Source: Mycobacterium sp.
GTDB taxonomy: Bacteria > Actinomycetota > Actinomycetes > Mycobacteriales > Mycobacteriaceae
Reading direction: 5' to 3'
DNA length: 8,248 nt
Assembly: GCA_029256565.1 (NCBI GenBank)
Contig: JAQSXQ010000053.1
Location: forward strand, 1-8,248
The position numbers were made by a program, and so were the translations under genes. A model generated the notes under the pieces. That model was not told the DNA's origin, did not search any database, and saw only the letters and a program-made list of their open reading frames with translations. Below are positions 1-4,611 of the stretch, in pieces; positions within the stretch are counted from its first letter, which is position 1; every line of letters starts with the position of its first letter.

Positions 1-160
1 CATGGTGATCCTGCTGCACCGGCCCGACGCCTTCGAGCGCGATGACCCCCGCGGCGGCGAGGCGGATCTCATTCTCGCCAAGCACCGCAACGGCCCGACG
101 AAGACCATCACCGTCGCGCATCAGCTGCACCTGTCGCGCTTTACGAACATGGCGCACTAG
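1..160 (+). CDS. dnaB: Replicative DNA helicase DnaB, C-terminal end (partial)
   Basis: This is the last 52 residues plus TAG stop of a gene that starts left of the window; the reading frame begins at base 2. The peptide runs MVILLHRPDAFERDD, then PRGGEADLILAKHRNG, then a tail ending HLSRFTNMAH. This matches the conserved C-terminal end of RecA-fold DnaB helicases: the LHRP segment, the RGGEAD/ILAKHRNGPT segment (replicative helicase strand and arginine-finger region), and the basic aromatic tail typical of mycobacteria. DnaB is the hexameric 5'-3' helicase that unwinds DNA at the replication fork in the cytoplasm. Many mycobacterial dnaB genes carry inteins, but the visible part contains none. 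No tight downstream partner follows, so this is probably the end of its transcription unit. Confidence 0.92.
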   Translation, partial: MVILLHRPDAFERDDPRGGEADLILAKHRNGPTKTITVAHQLHLSRFTNMAH

Positions 161-209
161 GGGTTTGGGGCTGTGGCTTCTCGAGTTTGATGTCGAGTTC
201 TCAAGTCAT

Positions 210-236
210 ATGTCCATCTGACGTCCAATTGGACAT
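210..236. repeat. Inverted repeat containing a 12-bp perfect palindrome
   Basis: ATGTCCA (210-216) pairs with TGGACAT (230-236). The right part also contains the perfect palindrome GTCCAATTGGAC (223-234), so two alternative dyads share the same right arm. It sits about 50 bp after the dnaB stop in an AT-rich pocket with no T-run, so a protein-binding site is as likely as a terminator. Function unknown. Confidence 0.4.
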
Positions 237-330
237 GGAAGTGAGATCTGCAGCCCCGCCGACGGTCCGAGCGCGCATCCAGAGCAACTCGGGGCAGCAA
301 GTTCTGAGACACGCGGTATGGACACGAAAC

Positions 331-387
331 GAGACAACGCGACTGGGCAGAACGGGTGTGGGAGTAGCGCCTTTCCCAGTTCGTCTC
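331..387. repeat. Long imperfect inverted repeat
   Basis: The left arm has GAGAC (331-335) and ACTGGG (342-347). The right arm has CCCAGT (375-380) and GTCTC (383-387). The two paired blocks are separated by an asymmetric internal bulge and close a 27-base loop. This could fold as an RNA or be a degenerate repeat remnant. No family assigned. Confidence 0.35.
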
Positions 388-407
388 ATTTCTCTAGACA
401 TGCCATC

Positions 408-428
408 AGCCGTCCACGATTGACGGCT
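408..428 (+). terminator. Candidate stem-loop (possible terminator)
   Basis: AGCCGTC (408-414) pairs perfectly with GACGGCT (422-428) around a 7-base loop. There is no downstream T-run; mycobacterial terminators often lack one. It lies about 250 bp past the dnaB stop, so a role in ending dnaB transcription is uncertain. Confidence 0.3.
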
Positions 429-579
429 CACTAGTCCCGCGGTCTTGGGCCTCTGTCCCGTCAACTCTCGGTGCCCTAGTGGACGCAGGAGGAAGACGCC
501 AGCCGAAGATGAAGCATCATGGAGAGGCGTTCTACTCGATCCACTATCGGGCGCCCCGTGATGACGACGCGAGGTTATC

Positions 580-591
580 TATGCTCCGAGG
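580..591 (+). promoter_or_regulatory. Candidate -10 element for leaderless HAD gene
   Basis: TATGCT (580-585) fits the mycobacterial -10 pattern TANNNT and is followed by exactly 6 bases before the ATG at 592. This spacing puts the transcription start at or next to the A of the start codon. The only purine run, GAGG at 588-591, abuts the ATG with no spacer, so it would not serve as a normal ribosome binding site. Leaderless translation is therefore the simplest reading. No clear -35 is seen. Confidence 0.5.
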
Positions 592-1245
592 ATGACGTTG
601 CGCGGCATCGTGTTCTTCGACATCGACGGAACGCTGGTCCCGTCCATGTCCAGCAGCAGCTTTCTCGCGGCGCGCCTCGGTCACCAGCGGGAACTTGATC
701 ACGCCGAACGACGCTATGCCGCTGGCGAACTCACGAACGAAGAGGTCAGTGTCATCGACGCTAGGGGATGGCGGGGTGTGAGTACCAGCACCGTGGATCA
801 GTGGCTCGACGAGCTACCGTTGATCGCTGGCGTCGAAGCAGTGGTGTCCTGGTGTCGTCGCCATCGGATTGAACCGGTCCTCGCCTCGCTGGCTTGGCAG
901 CCCGTCAGCAATTCAATCGCCCGACGGTGCGGCTTCACCGGAACCGGCGGACCTCGCGTCGGTATCTCGCGGCGCGCCTATGACGGCACTGTGGCTGAGC
1001 ACTTCAACGAGTACGACAAGCGCGATCGTGCGCTCGCGCTCGCAGCCGAGCGGGGAGTGCCGGCGCAGCGGTGCTGCGCAATCGGTGACAGCCGGTCGGA
1101 CATTCCCTTGTTCCACGTTCTCCCAACGTCACTCGCGCTCAACGCTGGCGCTGCAGCCCGGGAGGCTGCAACCGCCGCGATCGTTACCCGGGATCTGACC
1201 GATGTCGTGCCCTGGTTGCAGGAGTGGGAACGCGGCCTCGACTGA
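592..1245 (+). CDS. HAD-superfamily (SerB-like, subfamily IB) phosphatase
   Basis: A 217-residue cytoplasmic hydrolase of the haloacid dehalogenase fold, related to phosphoserine phosphatases. Motif I is FFDIDGTLVP, with nucleophile Asp10 and acid/base Asp12. Motif II is probably Ser99 (VLASLAW). Motif III Lys143 lies in EYDKRDRAL. Motif IV is GDSRSDIP (165-172), with Mg-binding Asp166 and Asp170. A helical cap at about residues 18-80, between motifs I and II, is typical of subfamily I. The expected reaction is removal of phosphate from a small phosphorylated metabolite through an aspartyl-phosphate intermediate. The substrate cannot be told from sequence; the motif IV wording (GDSRSD rather than GDGxND) suggests it is not SerB itself. 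The ATG start is preferred because a -10 element sits 6 bases upstream. The gene stands alone and converges on the hydrolase/P450 operon. Confidence 0.85.
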   Translation: MTLRGIVFFDIDGTLVPSMSSSSFLAARLGHQRELDHAERRYAAGELTNEEVSVIDARGWRGVSTSTVDQWLDELPLIAGVEAVVSWCRRHRIEPVLASLAWQPVSNSIARRCGFTGTGGPRVGISRRAYDGTVAEHFNEYDKRDRALALAAERGVPAQRCCAIGDSRSDIPLFHVLPTSLALNAGAAAREAATAAIVTRDLTDVVPWLQEWERGLD

Positions 1246-1340
1246 CCAATTGGCAAGCGGGACTAGGCCCTGAGATGTTATGAGCGACCCGCTGTTGAAG
1301 CGGCTCCGCCGACCCCTCGCAACACCGGTGTGACCACCTA

Positions 1341-1358
1341 GGGCGGACTGCGGCGCCC
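1341..1358. terminator. Weak candidate bidirectional terminator
   Basis: GGGCG (1341-1345) pairs with CGCCC (1354-1358) around an 8-base loop, followed on the plus strand by GTTTC. It lies between the convergent stops at 1245 and 1385, where a shared terminator is expected, but the stem is short. A separate 10-bp palindrome ACACCGGTGT lies at 1322-1331. Confidence 0.25.
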
Positions 1359-1384
1359 GTTTCAATCAAGCGAAGTGGAAGGAA

Positions 1385-2287
1385 CTAACGCGTCGGCCCG
1401 GCGACGTGATCGCTGACGAGGTCGAGCAGGCGAGCCCACGCGCCTGTCGGGAGGTCGTGGCCCATGCCGACGATCGTCTCGAGGCGGGCGCCGGGGATGG
1501 CTCGCGCGGTCGCGGCGCCACCGGTCGGGTGCACCATGCGGTCGCGGTCGCCGTGGATTACGAGCGTCGGGACGTCGATGGCGGCGAGTTCCGCGGTGCG
1601 GTCACCGGAGGCGAAGATGGCCGCGAGCTGGCGGCTGACGCCGTCGGTGGTGGGATCGCGGTCCCACGCCTCACCGGCCTTCTCGGCCACCCACTGCGCG
1701 TCGAACGGATAACCGTGGGAACCGATGTGGCGGAACGTCGCCACTGCGCCGTCGACGGCCTGCTGACGTGTGCGCGCCGGCTTCGACGTGGCCAGTCTCC
1801 ACCACGTGGACGGCGCGGGCCTGCCGATCCGCGGGGCGCCCGTGGTCGACATGATCGACGTCAACGTCCGCACCCGGCCGGGATGCTGCGCGGCGACGGT
1901 CTGAGCGATCATGCCGCCCATCGATACTCCGACCAGGTGTGCGACGCGGTGACCGAGCGCGTCCAGCAGGCCAACCGTGTCGCGCGCCATGTCGCCCAAG
2001 TGGTACTGGCGCGGGTGGTTCCCCCCGCGCAGCATCGCCACGGGCCTTGGGGCGGGATAGTCCATGTGCGTCGATCGCCCGACGTCGCGGTTGTCGAACC
2101 TGATGACGCGATGTCCGCGCTCCGCCAGCGCCGTGGCAAAACCGGCGGGCCAGGTGTGCTTCTGCTGACCAAGGCCCGCGATCAGGACCACTGGCGGGTC
2201 ACCCGGAGGGCCGAATCCGTCGTGGCACAACGTGATTCCGCGGCTCACGTCGACCAGTTCCTCGGTGACCTTCTCGTCGGCGCTCAT
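1385..2287 (-). CDS. Alpha/beta hydrolase, LipG/RdmC-like esterase
   Basis: A 300-residue alpha/beta hydrolase-fold protein. The nucleophile elbow is GVSMGG with Ser122. The probable catalytic Asp is Asp249 in VIHGDRDRMV, and the His is His277 in GMGHDLP. The N-terminal part reads VVLIAGLGQQ (oxyanion loop, 33-42) and FDNRDVGRST (64-73). This wording is typical of the group containing mycobacterial LipG and the anthracycline methylesterase RdmC. It has no signal peptide or membrane segment, so it should act in the cytoplasm on a carboxylic ester or lactone. Its ATG overlaps the P450 stop in an ATGA arrangement (4 bp shared), so the two genes are almost certainly co-transcribed and translationally coupled. 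The context suggests it hydrolyses a product made by, or downstream of, the P450. The exact substrate is unknown. A long plus-strand open frame over the same DNA is a GC-codon shadow. Confidence 0.88.
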   Translation of the reverse strand: MSADEKVTEELVDVSRGITLCHDGFGPPGDPPVVLIAGLGQQKHTWPAGFATALAERGHRVIRFDNRDVGRSTHMDYPAPRPVAMLRGGNHPRQYHLGDMARDTVGLLDALGHRVAHLVGVSMGGMIAQTVAAQHPGRVRTLTSIMSTTGAPRIGRPAPSTWWRLATSKPARTRQQAVDGAVATFRHIGSHGYPFDAQWVAEKAGEAWDRDPTTDGVSRQLAAIFASGDRTAELAAIDVPTLVIHGDRDRMVHPTGGAATARAIPGARLETIVGMGHDLPTGAWARLLDLVSDHVAGPTR

Positions 2288-3639
2288 GCCGACACCCGGG
2301 CCTGATCGGCATTCGTGACGTCCTGCGGCGTCCGGCGGCGGTAGACGACCGCACGTCCACCCCGCCCCGGGGCACTCGCGACGCCACGGGAGTGGACGGG
2401 TTCGGCATCGGCGTAGGTGGTGCGGAACTCGAATTCGCGCAGCAGGGTCTGCAACGTCACCATCATCTCCATGTTCGCGAACGCGGCGCCGATGCATCGC
2501 CGGACGCCGCCGCCGAACGGGATCCACGCGTGGTTCTCCGGCGGGTTGCCGACGAAGCGGTCGGGGTCGAACGCATTGGCGTCGGTGAAGCTGCGTTCGG
2601 CGGCGTGTGCCAGTGAGATGCTCACCAGGATCACCTGCCGCTTGGGTAGCACGTACTCGCCCAACCGGATCCGTTGCTTGGTGACGCGCGCGAAGCCGTC
2701 TATGACCGGCCGGACGCGCTGCACCTCGAAGACAGTGGCCTGCAGGAGGTCCGAGCCGCCGTGCGCGGCCTCGTCGGCGAGGCGTGCGAGCAGGCGGGGA
2801 TGGCGGGTGATCCGCTCGACCGCCCACGCCAGCGTGGTCGCGGTGGTCTCGTGACCCGCGGCGAGCAGGGTGAGCAGCTCGTCGGCGACGTGGTCGTCGG
2901 TGATCGGCGACCCGTCCTCGTAGCGGGCTGACAGCATCATCGCGAGAACGTCACTGCGGTCGGTTGCGTTCGGATCCCGGCGGGCGTCGGCGATCAGGCG
3001 GGCGATGGCAGCGTCGTACCGGCGACGCGATTCCGCGAGGCGAGCCCCAGGACTCCACGACCCGTAGTTCCGCCGGAACGCCGGCGGCAGGACCGCCAGC
3101 CGTGAAGCCTGAAGCACCATCGGCGGCAGCAGTTCGCGCAGCTCCTCCAGCGCCGCACCGTCGGCGCCGAACACTGCGCGCAGAATCGCGTTGAGGGTGA
3201 TCCGCATCATCGAGGGCAGCGTGTCGAACTCCTCGCCTTCCACCCATGTCGCGCTCTCGCGCCGGACCTCCTCGGCGATGATGTGCTCGTAGCCCTGCAT
3301 CCGCTTGCCGTGGAACGGCGGGACGAGCAGCTTGCGACGGGCCCGGTGTGCCTGACCGTCGAGGCTGAACGTCGAGCCGGGGCCCAGGACCTCGCCCAGG
3401 GTGCCCGCGCGACCGATCAGGTCGGGGTTCGTCGTGAACACCTCCTTGACCAGTCCCGAATCGCTGATCACCACTGCGGACCCGAAGATCGGCAGCTTCA
3501 GCACGAACTCCGATCCGTACCGACGGCTCAACAGCGCCACCGCGCGGTCGCGTGCGGTCAGGAAGCCGATACCCTGCAGCAGCTTTGGGATGCGTGGCGA
3601 CGGGGGCAGCCGCACCGGATCAGTCGTCGCCTCAGCCAC
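2284..3639 (-). CDS. Cytochrome P450, CYP138-like
   Basis: A 451-residue soluble heme monooxygenase. The I-helix oxygen-activation motif is AAGHETTAT (Ala261-Gly262-His263-Glu264-Thr265-Thr266). The K-helix ExxR is Glu305/Arg308. The heme loop FGGGVRRCIG places the thiolate ligand at Cys382, with F375, G378, R380 and G384 conserved. The C-helix region has HRARRKLLVPPFHG. The order RLPPSPRIPKLLQG, SLDGQAHRARRKLL, LPSMMRITLNAILRAVFG and FANMEM resembles Mycobacterium tuberculosis CYP138 (Rv0136) as I remember it. It should insert oxygen into a hydrophobic substrate using ferredoxin and a reductase encoded elsewhere. The GTG at 3639 is chosen because GGAGG sits 6 bases upstream; an in-frame ATG at 3708 would place the operator and promoter inside the gene and adds an unlike N-terminus. 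About 15 extra C-terminal residues reach into the hydrolase start. Substrate unknown. Confidence 0.9.
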   Translation of the reverse strand: MAEATTDPVRLPPSPRIPKLLQGIGFLTARDRAVALLSRRYGSEFVLKLPIFGSAVVISDSGLVKEVFTTNPDLIGRAGTLGEVLGPGSTFSLDGQAHRARRKLLVPPFHGKRMQGYEHIIAEEVRRESATWVEGEEFDTLPSMMRITLNAILRAVFGADGAALEELRELLPPMVLQASRLAVLPPAFRRNYGSWSPGARLAESRRRYDAAIARLIADARRDPNATDRSDVLAMMLSARYEDGSPITDDHVADELLTLLAAGHETTATTLAWAVERITRHPRLLARLADEAAHGGSDLLQATVFEVQRVRPVIDGFARVTKQRIRLGEYVLPKRQVILVSISLAHAAERSFTDANAFDPDRFVGNPPENHAWIPFGGGVRRCIGAAFANMEMMVTLQTLLREFEFRTTYADAEPVHSRGVASAPGRGGRAVVYRRRTPQDVTNADQARVSA

Positions 3640-3645
3640 GTCGCG

Positions 3646-3650
3646 CCTCC
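3646..3650 (-). promoter_or_regulatory. Ribosome binding site deciding the P450 start
   Basis: On the minus strand GGAGG lies 6 bases before the GTG at 3639. It is the strongest Shine-Dalgarno match seen in the window and supports the 451-residue form. Confidence 0.75.
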
Positions 3651-3657
3651 AACATCT

Positions 3658-3675
3658 CGGTACCCATAAGTACCG
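3658..3675. promoter_or_regulatory. Operator palindrome 1, CGGTAC-N6-GTACCG
   Basis: Perfect 6-bp arms CGGTAC (3658-3663) and GTACCG (3670-3675) flank the spacer CCATAA. It lies between the predicted P450 transcription start and its ribosome binding site. The same arms and spacer length recur at 3681-3698, 23 bp away, while the spacers differ. Conservation of arms but not spacer is what a dimeric repressor site looks like. Confidence 0.75.
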
Positions 3676-3679
3676 CCCC

Positions 3680-3708
3680 ACGGTACGCATCGGTACCGAA
3701 CGCCGCAA
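3680..3708 (-). promoter_or_regulatory. Predicted promoter of the P450-hydrolase operon
   Basis: Read on the minus strand, TTGCGG (3708-3703) resembles a -35. After a 17-base spacer, TACCGT (3685-3680) fits the TANNNT -10. The start would fall near 3673, giving a leader of about 35 bases with the GGAGG site. Operator palindrome 2 occupies the -35/-10 spacer and part of the -10, and palindrome 1 overlaps the predicted start, an arrangement suited to repression. Confidence 0.5.
3681..3698. promoter_or_regulatory. Operator palindrome 2, CGGTAC-N6-GTACCG
   Basis: Perfect arms CGGTAC (3681-3686) and GTACCG (3693-3698) flank the spacer GCATCG. It is the second copy of the palindrome at 3658-3675, separated from it by 5 bases. 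It overlaps the predicted core promoter. Confidence 0.75.
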
Positions 3709-3730
3709 GGCTCACCCCCGTCGCGTCCGC

Positions 3731-3745
3731 GTCGAACGTCGACAC
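3731..3745. promoter_or_regulatory. Possible EthR-like half-site pair upstream of the P450 promoter
   Basis: On the plus strand GTCGA (3731-3735) and TCGAC (3739-3743) form a dyad with a 3-base spacer. On the minus strand it reads GTGTCGA then TTCGAC, the same half-sites seen in the array at 4552-4589 but with 2 rather than 4 bases between. It lies about 23 bp upstream of the predicted -35. TCGA words are common in GC-rich DNA, so this is tentative. Confidence 0.3.
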
Positions 3746-3762
3746 GGTGCTGACTGACGGCT

Positions 3763-3780
3763 CATCTGCTGCAGCTGATG
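3763..3780. repeat. Imperfect 18-bp palindrome
   Basis: The outer arms CATC (3763-3766) and GATG (3777-3780) enclose the perfect palindrome GCTGCAGC (3768-3775), with a single mismatched pair between them. It lies between the ethR-like gene end (3906) and the P450 promoter. It may be a further regulatory site or part of an ethR-like terminator; no T-run is present. Confidence 0.3.
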
Positions 3781-3905
3781 CAAAACTCGCGGCAGGCGCA
3801 CGGTCAGTCGTCATCCAGGACGGGCGAGAACCGCGTTTCTGTAGTCGAAGCAACCACCAGACCGCGTGTCGACCGACTCCGGTCGCCTCGGAGCCGGGCG
3901 TGGCG

Positions 3906-4535
3906 CTAGTCGGGAGTTCCATAGATCGTGCACGTCCAGACGTGGGCGAGCGTGTGAAGGACGTGGTCGGTGGCAACGGCGGGTGACTCGCCGGTGAACG
4001 CCGCCAGTAGCGTGCGTTCGTTCATCAGGTTGAGCGCGGTGGCGATGTCGCGAGCGGGCAGGGTGACCGGTGCGGCGCCACGGTGGCGTTCGGCCTCGAT
4101 GGTGGCGGCGGTGAAGTCAATCCACTTTTGCATGAACGTCGACAGGACCCGACGGATTTCGGCGTTGTCGGAATTCGACGCAGCCATCGTGACGCCTCGG
4201 TGCGCGCCAAAGGTGTCGAAGAAGACCTTGATGCCTGGTCGCCAGGCATCGCGACGGTCGGCGGTGTCGGCCAGCGCCTGCAGCGCCGTGTCGGCCTGGC
4301 GAATCACCCGCTCCCACAGCGTGAGTAGCACCGCGTCCTTGGACGGAAAGTAGAAGTAGAAGGTCGGGCGCGAGATCCCGGCTCCGCCGGCCAGGTCGTC
4401 GACGGAGATTCCGGCGAAACCGCGTGCGTCGAGTAGGCGCTCGGCGGTAGCGAGGATGGCCTGTTCGCGCTCGTCGCCGGAGGGGCGGATCGGTCGGCGA
4501 CCTCGGGACGTGCGGGCCTTGGCGGTGGTGGACAC
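3906..4535 (-). CDS. ethR: TetR-family repressor, EthR-like
   Basis: A 209-residue one-component repressor from a GTG start. The N-terminal part has RGRRPIRPSGDEREQAILATAERLL. The helix-turn-helix covers about 43-66 (SVDDLAGGAGISRPTFYFYF). The C-terminal ligand domain keeps the EthR wording: FFDTFGAHR, STFMQKW, TLPARDIATALNLMNERTL. Aligned by eye with M. tuberculosis EthR, pocket residues are kept as Trp98 (W103), Phe105 (F110), Phe109 (F114), Trp138 (W145), Thr142 (T149), Asn169/Asn172 (N176/N179) and Trp200 (W207). Tyr148 becomes Phe141, and EthR Trp138 becomes Leu131, hinting at a somewhat different ligand. It is divergent from the EthA-like gene, which it probably represses until a hydrophobic ligand releases it. 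The GTG is chosen because TAAAGT ends 7 bases upstream; an in-frame ATG at 4583 lies inside the operator and adds 16 residues. It could be a paralogue rather than the true ethR orthologue. Confidence 0.85.
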   Translation of the reverse strand: MSTTAKARTSRGRRPIRPSGDEREQAILATAERLLDARGFAGISVDDLAGGAGISRPTFYFYFPSKDAVLLTLWERVIRQADTALQALADTADRRDAWRPGIKVFFDTFGAHRGVTMAASNSDNAEIRRVLSTFMQKWIDFTAATIEAERHRGAAPVTLPARDIATALNLMNERTLLAAFTGESPAVATDHVLHTLAHVWTCTIYGTPD

Positions 4536-4548
4536 GGACCCGACTTTA
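4535..4548 (-). promoter_or_regulatory. Candidate leaderless promoter of the ethR-like gene
   Basis: On the minus strand TAAAGT (4548-4543) fits TANNNT and is followed by 7 bases before GTG at 4535, so transcription could start at the start codon. No ribosome binding site is visible upstream of this GTG. The promoter lies next to the leftmost operator unit, implying autoregulation. Confidence 0.5.
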
Positions 4549-4551
4549 CAT

Positions 4552-4609
4552 GGTGTCGAATTCTTCAACGTGGTGTTGACCATTTCGACGGGGTGTTGAT
4601 AGCTTTACA
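4552..4609. promoter_or_regulatory. EthR-type operator: three repeats at 20-bp period plus nested dyad
   Basis: GGTGTCGA (4552-4559), GGTGTTGA (4572-4579) and GGTGTTGA (4592-4599) repeat at exactly 20 bp. The companion words TTCAAC (4564-4569) and TTCGAC (4584-4589) keep the same period; the third unit has the diverged TTTACA (4604-4609). A dyad centred on base 4572 nests TCAAC/GTTGA (4565-4569/4575-4579) inside TCGAA/TTCGA (4556-4560/4584-4588). M. tuberculosis EthR is known to bind cooperatively, as several dimers, to a roughly 55-bp operator in a 75-bp ethA-ethR gap with similar GTGTCGA and GTTGATAGC words. The gap here is 76 bp. Confidence 0.75.
4576..4605 (+). promoter_or_regulatory. Promoter of the ethA-like gene, probably leaderless
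   Basis: The -35 is TTGACC (4576-4581), one base from consensus. After an 18-base spacer comes -10 TAGCTT (4600-4605), and the ATG at 4612 begins 6 bases later. No ribosome binding site precedes the ATG, so a leaderless transcript is likely. The promoter is embedded in the operator array. Confidence 0.65.
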
Positions 4610-4611
4610 TC

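Larger units (their letters stand above)
161..591. other. Gene-free interval between dnaB and the HAD phosphatase gene
   Basis: I see no convincing gene in these 431 bases. The short open frames (187-423 plus, 201-464 minus) have no recognisable protein features and no good ribosome binding site. The stretch 181-240 is about 43% GC, clearly lower than the coding DNA around it. It holds three inverted repeats (210-236, 331-387, 408-428), listed separately. Near its right edge lies a likely promoter for the next gene. No tRNA or known riboswitch pattern was recognised. Confidence 0.6.

Noticed and set aside
187..464. Small open frames on both strands after dnaB
   Set aside because: There is no ribosome binding site, no recognisable protein features and no mycobacterial codon character; the local GC is low.
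1406..2305. 299-codon plus-strand open frame antisense to the first hydrolase
   Set aside because: It has no motifs, while the minus-strand frame has a complete catalytic triad and couples to the P450.
3640..3708. ATG at 3708 as the P450 start
   Set aside because: It would put the promoter and both operators inside the coding region. The GTG at 3639 has GGAGG 6 bases upstream.
4536..4583. ATG at 4583 as the EthR-like start
   Set aside because: It lies within the operator array and the added 16 residues do not look like the EthR N-terminus. The GTG at 4535 has a -10 element 7 bases upstream.
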